Positions 50,001-59,189 of a stretch of 64,000 nt of DNA are shown here, one piece after another; positions within the stretch are counted from its first letter, which is position 1, and each line of letters begins with the position of its first letter. Source of the DNA: Prorocentrum cordatum (taxonomy: Eukaryota; Sar; Dinophyceae; Prorocentrales; Prorocentraceae); contig CAUYUJ010015024.1 of the NCBI GenBank assembly GCA_963575745.1, forward strand, positions 124,001-188,000, read 5' to 3'. The translations under genes and the position numbers were made by a program. The notes beneath the pieces were generated by a model, which had not been told where the DNA came from, ran no database searches, and worked only from the letters and a program-made list of their open reading frames with translations.

Positions 50001-51740
50001 TTCGACGTCCGGGCCCTCGTCGAGCATCTCGCGCCAGCCGACGCTGACGATCTCTCGGGACAGGCTGCCCGCGTGCCCCCAGCGCTGGCCTAGTGCCACT
50101 GCCTCCGCGTGGGTGCCAGGGCGCAAAACGCGCATGTGGCCGCGCCAGATCAGGAGCGGGATAACTCGATCCTCCGCGCCAACACCCGTTCCCATCAGGT
50201 GGTCGACGCATAGGCGCCCACTGCCATTGACGCGGCGCACCTGGAGCGTGACGGCGTCGAGGTCGGCGACGGGGCATGCTGCCAGGCAGCGATAGTCCTT
50301 GTCGTGGTGCGGGTGCACCGCGTCGTGGACGCAGGATCGGACATCGGCATCCATGGCCGTAATCCACGGGGGCGAGTCGCCCAGGGCGCGTAGCGCCTCG
50401 TGGGCCTCCTCCCACAGTGCATGTCGGTACTCCGCGGCCAACTGTTGCACCGCATCCGGGCTGGGCTCACCTTCGCCCTCGCCCGCGCGCAGCAGGATCA
50501 CCCCGGCAGCTACGTGCAGTAGCAAAAATTGCCGTTCCTCGGTGTCGCCCACCTCCAGGCCCATCGCCCGGCCCATCTCCTCCGCAGGGCTGAGGCGGTC
50601 CCGGTAGTCGAGGAAGGCCCACTGGATGCGGGTGTCCCCGTCCCTAAAGGTGTCAGACCCGCGACCTATCAGCCCGCCAGCATCCCAGGCGACCGGGCCG
50701 ACCTCGGCCCCGCCCTCGGAGACGCATCCTGCGGCGCAGCTGAGCGCCTCGTGCAGGTCGGCCGCCTCGCTGCTGAGTCCCCGATGGCCGCGGTCCACGG
50801 CCTCCTCGAGGGCCCGCTCCACGGCGAGGCGCTCCCCGCGCAGGCGTGCTCCCATGACGCGCCCGCGCGCGTGGCTCTGCAGATACTCACTGGCCCCTTT
50901 CAGAGGCGCGAAGATGCCTTCGGACTCAAGCCCTTGCATGAGCTTGCGGCGAAGCTCCGGTCCCTCCCCCGTGGGCTGGGCGTCCCAAGTGGCCGCCGCG
51001 CGTGGGCAGTCGTGGTCCTCGAGCCATCCGAAGTCGGGACCCTTGACCGCTTCCCGGAGGTCGGACTCCATCGCGGCAAGCTGGAGAGTAGCGTAGTCGT
51101 CCGGGGCCTGCCCAGGGCCCGGGTCGCCCGCCGCTCGCGAGCCACTGCCCCGGCCACGGCCCTTTCCCTTCTGGGAGTCAGGGGCAGCAGGGGGAGAGGT
51201 GTCCTCGCCGACCTTCTCGGCCTCGGCTGCCTTGGCCTGCGAGCGCAGTTGCGCAATCATCCCATCCACCTGTTTGGGATCGATCCGGGGCGTCCCAAGG
51301 AGCCCCCCGCGCCTCGTGAGCTGCATGACCACCGTGTAGTCTAACCCGCGCGTTGACTTGATGGGGTCATGGGAGTTAGGGCAGTCGCAAGCCTTCCGCG
51401 AGCAGCCCATGTGCGTGGTTGCCCCCCAGCAGATAAGGACGTTGTCCTTATTGCGGGGTGCTTGTGCTACGGAGCGCGTACGCTCCTGGCGTGTTAACTC
51501 CTTGCCCGCCGGGTGCGCCCTCTTGGGTGCCGTCCCCGCTGGGGCACCGGTGCCCGCCTTGGGCCCCGCCTTCGGCTGGGGCCCAGCCCCCGCCTTGGGC
51601 CTGTCGTCGCCTAGCGCCGAGGGCTGGGACTCGCATATCTCATCACCCCCTCCCGCCTGCGGCGGTCTCTTCGTAAGGTGGGCGTTCAGTTGCCCATTGA
51701 GGAGGCGCGTGAGCGCGGCCTTACGCCGGGGTACAACTAC
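49566..51740 (-). CDS. CCCH-like finger and conserved unknown domain of the retroelement
   Basis: Reading starts V-V-V-P-R-R-K-A-A-L-T-R at 51740, directly overlapping the end of the Gag-like frame. After a P/K-rich linker comes I-C-W-G...G-C-S-R-K-A-C-D-C-P-N-S-H (about 51435-51375), spaced like a CCCH or Gag-knuckle zinc finger. Further on is a globular stretch ending D-A-V-T-L-Q-V-R-R-V-N-G then L-L-I-W-R-G-H-M-R-V-L-R-P, which I cannot assign. Near 49990 the coding sense passes to the neighbouring frame (C-T-H-C-K-A-A-E-G) that carries methyltransferase-like domain 1; the last 130 codons of this frame are shadow. Confidence 0.55.
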   Translation of the reverse strand, partial: VVVPRRKAALTRLLNGQLNAHLTKRPPQAGGGDEICESQPSALGDDRPKAGAGPQPKAGPKAGTGAPAGTAPKRAHPAGKELTRQERTRSVAQAPRNKDNVLICWGATTHMGCSRKACDCPNSHDPIKSTRGLDYTVVMQLTRRGGLLGTPRIDPKQVDGMIAQLRSQAKAAEAEKVGEDTSPPAAPDSQKGKGRGRGSGSRAAGDPGPGQAPDDYATLQLAAMESDLREAVKGPDFGWLEDHDCPRAAATWDAQPTGEGPELRRKLMQGLESEGIFAPLKGASEYLQSHARGRVMGARLRGERLAVERALEEAVDRGHRGLSSEAADLHEALSCAAGCVSEGGAEVGPVAWDAGGLIGRGSDTFRDGDTRIQWAFLDYRDRLSPAEEMGRAMGLEVGDTEERQFLLLHVAAGVILLRAGEGEGEPSPDAVQQLAAEYRHALWEEAHEALRALGDSPPWITAMDADVRSCVHDAVHPHHDKDYRCLAACPVADLDAVTLQVRRVNGSGRLCVDHLMGTGVGAEDRVIPLLIWRGHMRVLRPGTHAEAVALGQRWGHAGSLSREIVSVGWREMLDEGPDVEPTVPGTRPAPTARQQKVGLAAQLGARRLRSENTRQTSRPASWRPTRYHFDTTPRSRTVSSPRRCMPGLGIGLPRFEPRVSGCWSRSNTTTTLSESPAHGRTATPSTLLFARALYRRPRGPPWAPMWPTSGAGVHRVARAPTSGS

Positions 51741-53680
51741 CTGCTGGTAGTATAGGCATTCGGATCCCCGAGGTCGAACGTTCGGGGCAGGTCGTAGCCA
51801 TTCTCTGGCATGAGCAGAATGTACTTGATGTCCTCCTTCCTTGGGTTCTCGGTGTCGAGCTCCCGGCAGATCCGACGTCTAAGCTCCCGTAGCTCCTCGA
51901 CCCAGGTACTCCGGAGTTCTCCCCACAGATCCTTGACCCAGTGGTCTGGGAACTCCGAGGGATCCCTCTCGAAGGCCGCCTCCAAGAAACCCAGCGACCG
52001 CCGACGTTCAGCCCCGTGCGCTACTCCCACGATGGACTCGAACATCTGGATCTCGCATCGTGCCCTCTTAAACCATGTCGCCATGTGTGTGGCGGGCCGC
52101 TGGTGGGGCTCCAATTTGTCGTCCACAAGGAGCCTGTAGCCGTCGAAGTCCTCGTCGCGCGCCGGGATGCAGTCATCCGCTCCCAGGTCGTGTGGGCCCG
52201 TCCCAAAGGCGAGCGCCGAGTAGCCGTGCGCCACGCGGTTGGTAACCAGGCAGGGAAACCCGATCGTCTTGAGCGTGCTCTTGGAGTGCGCACACATGCG
52301 CTTGAGAGAGTCGAACAGATCCTTCCCAATGATCCCCTCGCAAGCCTCGACCACGAAGGTGTTGCATCCTCTGGCTATATACAGGTCCAGTTCCTCGTCC
52401 CGACCGATCCCCGCCCGGGTGCCCCGGGCCTTCTTGTCGCCCCCGGTGGCCCGCGCCTGCCGCTCGGCGGCAAGGACGTGGCGTTCGGCGAGGCGGTTCT
52501 GGCGATCCAACCGCTCGATGATCTGGGCTTCGGCTTCGGCCGTAAGACCGCCCAGGGCCCCAGGTGCCCCGGCGTCGCCCGGACCACCGGCACGCTCTCC
52601 ACCCAACCCGCCCCCGTGGGGCGACTGGCCGGCGAGCTGCCCCCGGACCGAGGGTCCGTCGAGGAGCGGTTTGGTCCCGCGAGCGGGGGCCCCCGCGCCC
52701 CTCGCGCGCCAGCAAGTCGCGATCGCCCAGAAGGCCGCGACGCGGGTCCGTGGGTCGGACGGCGGGCATGGCCCCGAAGAGTTCTCGCCGGGGCGCCTGC
52801 CTCGGGCTGGGATCCCGTCCCCGCGCCGAGCGGCTCCGCGATCCCTCGCGTGAGAGGCTGCCCTGCAGGGGAATCTTGTCGCTGGCCGCGGCACGCCCCC
52901 GCGCGCGCGCCCCCAGCTGCGCATCCTCCAGATCCGCGAGGGCGCGCTCCAGATCCGGCCCCAGGGGGCCCGCCGCCGCCACTTGAGCGACCCTTCTCCG
53001 CAGCTGCCGGTCCGCCTGATCAAATGGAATCCCGAGTAGGTCAGCGGTCATACCCAGCGCGCTGAGGGCCGCTGCTTGGCCCCCTCGTCCCTTGAGATCC
53101 TCCGCTCGTAGGGTATCCATAAATATCTCGAGGGGATCAGGCTCCTCGGCATCCTCGCCCGCGCTGGCGGCGGCCGCCGCCGGGTGCGGTGGGGCTGCCA
53201 CTGGGGCCGGGCGGGGCAGCCCCTCCATGCCGGGCGCAGGCTGCGCTCCCTGCGCGCCGCCCCGCCGGTGGCGGCCAAGCGTGCGTGCCGGGTCGTGCTG
53301 TAGCTGCTGGCGCTCCGTGCTCGTCAGGTAGCGCCGCCTCCAGCCGCTCGCGCTTTCCACGTCCACACCGTCCCATTGCTCCTGGCGTAACATCGCCAGC
53401 AGATCCTGCGGGATGTGGTGGGCGATGGCGCGCAACCCCACCTCCCGCGCCTTGGGGGGCCTCGCGCAGCAGCCGATTGATCCAATCTATCGGGTAGCGC
53501 CCGTCCTCCAGCGGGGGCGGATGCCGCACAACCTCGCTGGCTGGGACCTCCACCCTGACACCCTCGAGGCCGGTCCCGAGGACAAGTCGGGCGTCCCCGC
53601 CCGTGCCTCGTACGTCGAGCCCCTCGCATTCACCCAGTAGAATGTACCAAGGACTCGCCGGGGGCGCGCCATATGCATAT
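51737..53680 (-). pseudogene. Gag-like protein of the retroelement, frameshifted
   Basis: Coding sense passes through three frames: W-Y-I-L-L-G-E-C-E-G-L-D-V-R (about 53650-53430), then Q-D-L-L-A-M-L-R-Q-E-Q-W-D-G-V (53441 to about 52690), then T-A-E-A-E-A-Q-I-I-E-R-L-D-R-Q-N (about 52550) to the TAG at 51737. The last part is a helical, charged segment of some 270 residues with R-G-C-N-T-F-V-V-E-A-C-E-G-I and ends E-N-G-Y-D-L-P-R-T-F-D-L-G-D-P. Its position before the finger frame and its helical nature suggest a nucleocapsid-type structural role. It shares no named domain that I can see. Confidence 0.5.
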
Positions 53681-53689
53681 GGCGCGCCC

Positions 53690-54547
53690 CCGGGGGTCGA
53701 GGATGCATGCATCCTCGGCCCCCCGGGGGTCGTCTGGGAGTATCGGGCAGACCTTCGCGAGGATGGGCTCTTGAAGCCACCCGTGATGGGCGATCCGATC
53801 GCCCGGGGCTCCACGGTCGGCGGACCGCGAGCGTTCGCTAGCCCTCGCGGATCGTGATCGACGCGGCTGCGGTCCAGAGGCCAGAGCCTGGACCCTCGTA
53901 GGATCAAGATCGACGGATGGGGCCACCGCGGGGGGTGGTGGCGCAGCGAGCGGGGGGTAGGCCGCCCCTGGCGCTACGCCTACCCCCTCGGCGGCGTGCG
54001 CGGTCCAGTCGCGCGCCTTGGCGGGGCTTGGTACCCGCGCTCTCATGCGACGGCGTAGGCCCCCGAGAATCCCCGGCTGGACCGTCGCCTCGACGCGCAC
54101 GGTGTGGCCCTCGCCCCGTCGAAGGTGCTCCCTGCACATCGGAGCCCCCCCACAGCTACCCTTCGCCATGCGGAGGCATGTGGGAAGGCTGCACTTGCGG
54201 CCGATGAGGGTGGACCGATACTTCTGAGCATGGTGGGCGCAGAGATGCACCTGGGCATTGAGGCAATGCCCCGGCCGAGGGACATCCGACACCTCTGCAT
54301 CTTCTTGAAGCAGGACAGTCGCCTCCTGCATCCCTCGGTCACGGCGCCCCTCCGGCTGGAGGGGGCGTGCTCCGCCTGCTAGCTGCACCCCAACTTGTGC
54401 AGCTTGGCAGGGGCGCTCCTCAGCCTCCACCTCGCTCTCCGAATCGATATCCAGGCGGCGGTAACCCGTGGCGTCGGTATGTAGCGGGGCTCCGGCCGAG
54501 CCCGGCACAGCCATCCGAACACCGACCAGGGCAGGCAGAGCAGCCAT
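53690..54547 (-). pseudogene. Cys/His-rich protein segment of the retroelement
   Basis: The useful part of this frame is D-A-T-G-Y-R-R-L-D-I-D-S-E-S-E-V-E-A-E-E (near 54470), then a Cys/His cluster: G-H-C-L-N, L-C-A-H-H, R-K-C-S-L-P-T-C and M-C-R-E-H (about 54270-54110). Such a cluster could bind two zinc ions. It continues into R-S-R-S-A-R-A-S-E-R-S-R-S repeats. It follows the E-F-Y-T segment of another frame with a shift near 54540. Confidence 0.4.
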
Positions 54548-54549
54548 TT

Positions 54550-55434
54550 GAGGACCCGAATACCTTCCGGAGTCCCACGCCGACTGCCCGGCAGGCGGTA
54601 GCCTTTCCGTGCTCAGCTAAGTCCACGATCTGCGTGTGATCGATGGCCGCGTACTGGTCGACATGCATGGGATGCGCCACCGGGCATGATGCGCACTCGA
54701 CGGCACGGCATAGATGCACGTTGCCGGTCTCCTCGAGGTTCAGCCGCCACTTGCGACTGGTGCACCCCAGGACCTGCCCGATCTTAATGTTAAGGCCGTG
54801 GCGGTCCAGCCGATACCGGTCCGCGAAATTGCAGCTGACGCGGGCCACATGCCCGTGCTTGCGCAGGACCACGTGGTTGTACGCCCGATTAGTCCCCCGG
54901 CCGCGCACCCCCTTTGTGTAGAACTCCGTTTCCACCACGCCGCCTAACCCCGGCCCACGCCAGCGCACCAGCAGAGGCGCCGGGGGGGTGGGGGGAGGTG
55001 GGCGCCGGGCCCGTCGCCTCCGTGCCGCTGGCAGCACGAGGTGATCTGGCACCACGCCCAGTGGAGCCCCCCGGCAACCCACAGCATAGGCTGAGCTGCA
55101 GTGTTGACGATGAAGGCCAGGGCACCCAACACGAACGTGAAGATGCCCAACGCGAAGCAGAGGACCGCGGTCTCCCACCAGTACCCGAGCATCTTAATGC
55201 CCAGCCGATCGATGGCGGATCCAACCCAGCCACCACTCGCGCGGATCGTGCCCGCGTGGTCGGGAGAGCTCACCCACGCGCCGTAGCCCACGAACTCGAA
55301 GACCCAGGCGGCGAAGCCCCAGCCTGGACCTGACTCCGTCTCAGGGGGCGGGGTGGGTGGCGGAGGTGGCGACGGGGGCGTGCTCCAGCCGGCCCACCAG
55401 TGGGGCAGGTGCGGGACCCAACCGCTCCACCCCT
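54550..55434 (-). pseudogene. Membrane-segment and E-F-Y-T protein segments of the retroelement
   Basis: From the stop at 55437 a frame without ATG reads V-P-H-L-P-H-W-W-A-G-W, a Pro-rich stretch, W-V-F-E-F-V-G-Y-G-A-W and then a hydrophobic helix (L-C-F-A-L-G-I-F-T-F-V-L-G-A-L-A-F-I) near 55150. A second frame continues from about 54950: G-V-V-E-T-E-F-Y-T-K-G-V-R-G-R-G, V-V-L-R-K-H-G-H-V-A-R and H-P-M-H-V-D-Q-Y-A-A-I-D-H. The meaning of these segments is unknown; a membrane helix in a retroelement polyprotein is unusual. Confidence 0.4.
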
Positions 55435-55460
55435 AGTATCCATCCGGCCCGCGCAGCTGG

Positions 55461-55895
55461 TCAAGCTCGCCATCGGTTCTCCGGAGCGGATGGCTGCCCG
55501 GGCGCGCCCATGGGCCCGTCGTTCTCCTCACGTGCCGGCGTGGCAGGGCTGCCCGGGGGCTCGCCCTTGCCTACGCGCCCGATGCCCGCAGGGGTGGTCG
55601 TTGTCGTCGACCTCGCCCGCGGCGGCGAGGGTGCGCCTGGCACCCCCGGGGGCTTGGCCCGCGGCCCTCGCCCCTCCCCTCCTTCAGGCGCGGGCTTGGC
55701 GGGCGGGCCCCGCCCTTCACCTTGCCCCCCGCCGCCTGTCGGTGGGGCTTTCGGTCCGGGCAGGGCTGGCGGCGTCGGCGCTGGGACCTCGTCCCCCGCG
55801 CGCCCGAACGGCAACCAGCTCAGCGCCCCTTGGACCGAGAACGCACCACCCATAGCCAGGATCATCAGGTGCGCCCCAAGGAAGCCCACAGCCAT
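55461..55895 (-). CDS. N-terminal ORF of the retroelement, hydrophobic start then Pro-rich
   Basis: ATG at 55895, 86 nt after the end of the leader-relic sequence (55981). 144 codons: M-A-V-G-F-L-G-A-H-L-M-I-L-A-M-G-G-A-F gives a hydrophobic segment that could be a signal anchor. A Pro/Gly/Ala-rich tail follows with T-T-T-T-T. It is the first frame after the putative mRNA start and probably continues, via a frame change, into the membrane-segment frame at 55434. Confidence 0.45.
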   Translation of the reverse strand: MAVGFLGAHLMILAMGGAFSVQGALSWLPFGRAGDEVPAPTPPALPGPKAPPTGGGGQGEGRGPPAKPAPEGGEGRGPRAKPPGVPGAPSPPRARSTTTTTPAGIGRVGKGEPPGSPATPAREENDGPMGAPGQPSAPENRWRA

Positions 55896-55968
55896 GGCAC
55901 CACAGCAGCGCCCCCTAGTCCGCGGACTAGCACGGCTGCGGTTATGGCCGCACCGCGGCCCCCCGGAA

Positions 55969-56076
55969 CACCCGCGCGTCGGCCTGAGCCGAACGCTGCG
56001 GACCCAAAATGGCTACCTGAGCCCACACCCCCTCCCACTTAACCTGCAGTCTACAAACCAATCAGACTATACAAGT
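55969..56076 (-). repeat. 108-bp leader-relic block, copy 2 (5' end of retroelement)
   Basis: 104 of 108 bases match 26583-26690. On the minus strand, within 56023-55981, it reads GGCTCAG, GTAGCCATTTTGG, TCCGCAGCG and TTCGGCTCAGG: stacked, eroded leader-like pieces. The outer edge, ACTTGTATAGTC, may be the element's 5' boundary. Outside it (56077-56210) are CCAACGGTGGTCCAAC repeats like those at 26290-26335. Confidence 0.65.
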
Positions 56077-56520
56077 GGCCCAACGTGGTCCAACAGCGGT
56101 CCAACGGTGGTTCAACAGTGGTCCAACAAGGGCCCAACACGTTATGCCACGGCGGCGCAACGGTGGTCCAACGGCGGTCCAACGCGGGAGGTCCAACAGT
56201 GGCCTAGCAGTACGCCGCCATCCGCAGTCGGCATTTTCAGTTTGAAGGGGGGTCGGGGAGGGGGGGCGCGATGGGAAGAAGAGGGGGGGGGGGGATGGAA
56301 GCGACGCGTCGCTGAGACAAGCGATTTATGCGATTCACCCGCTGAGACTAGCGGTTCACTCGCTCAGACAAGCGATTCCCTCGCTGAGACATGCGACTTG
56401 CCCGCTCAGACACGCCCCCGAGCCCGACGCACCGCGGCCGTTTCTGGGCTCGGAGCAGCGCGCTCTACTCTCGGCGCCCTCGGGCGCGCGCGCGCGCAAC
56501 GGGGGCGCGGGCGCCCCGCT
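56077..56520. repeat. GGTCCAACxG and GCGATTCxCTCGCTGAGAC repeats
   Basis: 56077-56215 is a run of GGTCCAACGG-like 12-15 bp words. 56310-56400 is four copies of GAGACAAGCGATT(C/T)xCTCGCT with about 24-bp spacing. No gene seen. Confidence 0.6.
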
Positions 56521-56527
56521 GCAGCAG

Positions 56528-58303
56528 ATGCGCCGCCGTTCCGCCGACGCGTCGCCCGCGCCGCGCGCCGCCGCCCCGCCCAAGCACGCGGGCCCGAAGA
56601 AACATATCTCGCTGTTCGATGTCTCTCGCGCGGCGGCGGCGGCTCAAGAGGGCCGAGGCCAGGCGCCGAAGGAGGGGCCAGAGGGGGCCCCCGAGAAGCC
56701 AGAGGTCGCCCTTGAGGAGTTGCCAGAGACAGCCCCCGAGGAGCCAGAGGAAGCACCCGAGGCGGCCGCCGAAGTGGCCGCGCGAAGGAGCGGCAGCGCG
56801 GGCCAGGCCAGGCGCCCGCATAAGAAAGATAAGACCAGGGCAACCACAACCAAGGCACAGGCAGGCCCTGCGGCCGAAAACGAAGACTGGCCTTCGGAGT
56901 CGGGGCCCAAGCCCGCGCACCTCGACGAAAGGGGCGACCGTAGCGCCAAGGGCGCGCCCCAGGAGAGCGACGGGCCCCCCCCAGATTGCGCGAGACCGCC
57001 GAGGAGGAGGAAGAGGAGGGGTGCCAGCGCAGCCGGCAAGAAGAGGGGGGCGCCCGAAGTCGACGACGACGCCGAGGTCGGCGCCGAGGAGGACGCAGCC
57101 GGGGCAGGCGACCCTGGCACCGAGGGCGCCGTCGACGGCCCCAGCGGGGACGGAGGCAAGAGGGCGAAGAAACCGAATGAGGAAAATAGAAAGAAAAAGG
57201 ATGGGAAACGCTCGAAGGCCGCAAGGAAGAGCTCGACGACGAAGAAAAGCAAGACACATACCACTCAGGACAGCTCAGCGGCCCCAGCCGAAGGCGCCGC
57301 GGTGCAGCTGGAGAGCGCCGGTGCCCCTGCTCTCGACATGCTGCCACGCGGCGACCGCATCCCCCTTTGCGACAAGCGCAAGCAGTCCGTGGAGCCGCTC
57401 GCAGCAAAGATTGTGGGCAAGACAAAGAAACGCATGGCAGTGCCCCAGGTGCAGCGCGCGGTGCACTCAGCTCCGCAGGATTTTTGGCGGGCGGCCGCCA
57501 GCGGCCTTCAAGGCCGCGACGGCCGAGGGAAAGGAAACGTTCTGGAATGAAGCCAAAGCAGCGGACGACATGGCAGAGGTCGACAATATTGCAATGGAGA
57601 CGTTCGCGAAGAGGTACCGCGAGAGCCGCGCCTCAGGCAAGAAGGGAACAGACCTCCCCCTGGGCGCATAGAAGAAGAAGGGGTACTCTTCCAAGAGGAT
57701 TAAGAGGCTGTGCAAAGACAGAAAAACAAACGGCACTGTCTACCGCGTGAACCTGGACTACGAAGACGGCAGGAGCGTCGAGGAGGACGCGCGGGAGCCC
57801 CCCATCTGCATGAGGGGGCCCCGCACCAGCGCCAGACAGGACGAAGGCAAGGGCTGAAGCAAATGCAAGAGCAAGGGGCTGCTACCCCGCCAACCACGGC
57901 CACCAAGAAGGTGGCTGGCGACGCCGTCGAGATCCCGGCGAAGGTGAGCCCGCTGACCTTAAAGGCAAAAGGGTCGTTGAACAGCCCCGAGGCAAGCGAA
58001 CTGCACAGGGGCCACAGCAAAGCCTTGACGCATCGCGTCAAGGACCCCGAGAGTCTCGCGGCCATGGCCCAGGCGACCTCGGCCAAGAGCGCGGCGCTGC
58101 CCGCCGACCTTGCGACGGCGAAAGAGAAGGCGGACGCGACTGAAAGAAAGTTCGCGCAGATGGAGACGGCGCCCAGCACTTTTGACGACCGAGGCCTTCC
58201 CGGGCGCAAGAGCGGGAGGGAGGGGGGGCGGCGGCGGCGATGGAGGAGGGGCGAGATGAGGGGAGGGAGTGCGGCGCAATGCACTCAGGGGAGCATCCAG
58301 TAG
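56528..58303 (+). pseudogene. Lysine-rich dispersed-family protein with in-frame stop
   Basis: ATG at 56528 (M-R-R-R-S-A-D-A-S-P) opens a frame with K-K-H-I-S-L-F-D-V-S-R, then E/P/A repeats and K-K-K-D-G-K-R-S-K-A-A-R. It is coherent to about 57480. The reading then moves one frame to F-K-A-A-T-A-E-G-K-E-T-F-W-N-E-A-K and reaches TAG at 57671; the same frame continues K-K-K-G-Y-S-S-K-R-I-K-R-L-C-K-D to 57855. A further frame (57863-58190) reads L-K-Q-M-Q-E-Q-G and ends in a helical K/A-rich stretch. The W-N-E-A and K-K-G-Y modules resemble parts of the 13541 and 33412 proteins. Likely a decayed copy of a nuclear basic protein family. Confidence 0.45.
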
Positions 58304-58454
58304 GCTGCGTCGCGGCAGCGCGCCTGGCCGCGCAATTCTATGCACGCCTCTGCGTTTGAGATGCCACGTCGGAAAACATTAGGTCCAGAGGGGGCGCGGT
58401 CAAGCGATGCATTCGCGCGACCCGGATGCGTTGAAATCGCGATCGGGCATTTCG

Positions 58455-58630
58455 CCCCCCCCCCCCCCCCCCCGAAGAACAACGAAGACGATTGACCCGG
58501 TCAAGTCGGCAGCGATTGACTCGCTCAACTTGGCAGCAATTGACTCCCTTGACTCGCTCGGCAGCGATTGGCTCGCTCAACTCGGCAGCGATTCGCTCGC
58601 TCGGCAGCGATTGATTCGCTCGGCACCCCC
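58455..58630. repeat. C homopolymer plus GGCAGCGATTGACTCGCTC tandem words
   Basis: A C19 or longer run at about 58457-58475 (length uncertain) is followed by about six copies of (C)TCGGCAGCGATTxxCTCGCT with 20-30 bp spacing up to 58625. Related words are at 60.76-60.85 kb. Confidence 0.7.
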
Positions 58631-59082
58631 GCTCCAGCTTTCCAGATGCCACCCCGTGCTTTGCATTCAAGCAACGCTTGGGAGTGCCCGAGCCCCGCGC
58701 CTCGCAGCGCCTGCGCGGCCCCCATGGAGCCCCGCGAGAAGCGCCGTCGCATTGGGAGGCCGATGAGCACCCCAGGCTTGACGTGCGCTGGCTAGCGCGA
58801 GACCCCCCGCCGACTGAAGGTGGCGCCCGTCGACGAGGGCGCCAGCGCGCAGGAGGTCAAGGCCGCCGCGAAGATGGAGCACGACGGAGAGATGTCATGT
58901 TCTCTGGATTCGCCGCTGACTGCCGGCGGGTCCTCTGAATGGCACATTACCAAGGCGCCGCGGGATGGGCCGAGCAGAGTTTCCGCGATGGCCCCATATT
59001 CCCCCCCCTCTCTCTCGGCCATCCAGGCTCGATCACCCCCCCCTTCCCCCCCCCCTCCTCCTCCGCCCCCCTTCCCGGCAGG

Positions 59083-59084
<2 letters not shown>

Positions 59085-59134
<50 letters not shown>

Positions 59135-59185
59135 GTGTGCGTGTGCGTGTGCGTGTGCGTGTGCGTGTGCGTGCGGTGGGGTGGG
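59085..59185. repeat. (GT)n microsatellite
   Basis: Nearly pure GTGTGT with GTGCGT variants towards the 3' side. Confidence 0.95.
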
Positions 59186-59189
59186 GTGG

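Larger units (their letters stand above)
45131..56076 (-). mobile_element. Tyrosine-recombinase retroelement with two methyltransferase-like domains, degraded
   Basis: On the minus strand from 56076 the order is: leader-relic block, membrane/proline frames, Cys/His-rich frame, Gag-like frame, CCCH-like finger frame, methyltransferase-like domain 1, a gap where reverse transcriptase would be expected, RNase H, methyltransferase-like domain 2, and tyrosine recombinase. An RNase H, then MT, then YR order is that of DIRS-type elements; a retroelement-borne cytosine methyltransferase has been reported in dinoflagellates. Combining two methyltransferase-like domains with a recombinase is what makes this one notable. 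Several frameshifts and one TAA break it, so this copy is not active as it stands. The 3' end is not resolved. Each part is described separately. Confidence 0.6.

Noticed and set aside
49990-50150. OTU-type protease ending in the L-I-W-R-G-H-M-R phrase
   Set aside because: A His near the end of a hydrophobic strand is suggestive, but no Asp-x-x-Cys catalytic motif was found upstream, so no protease is called.
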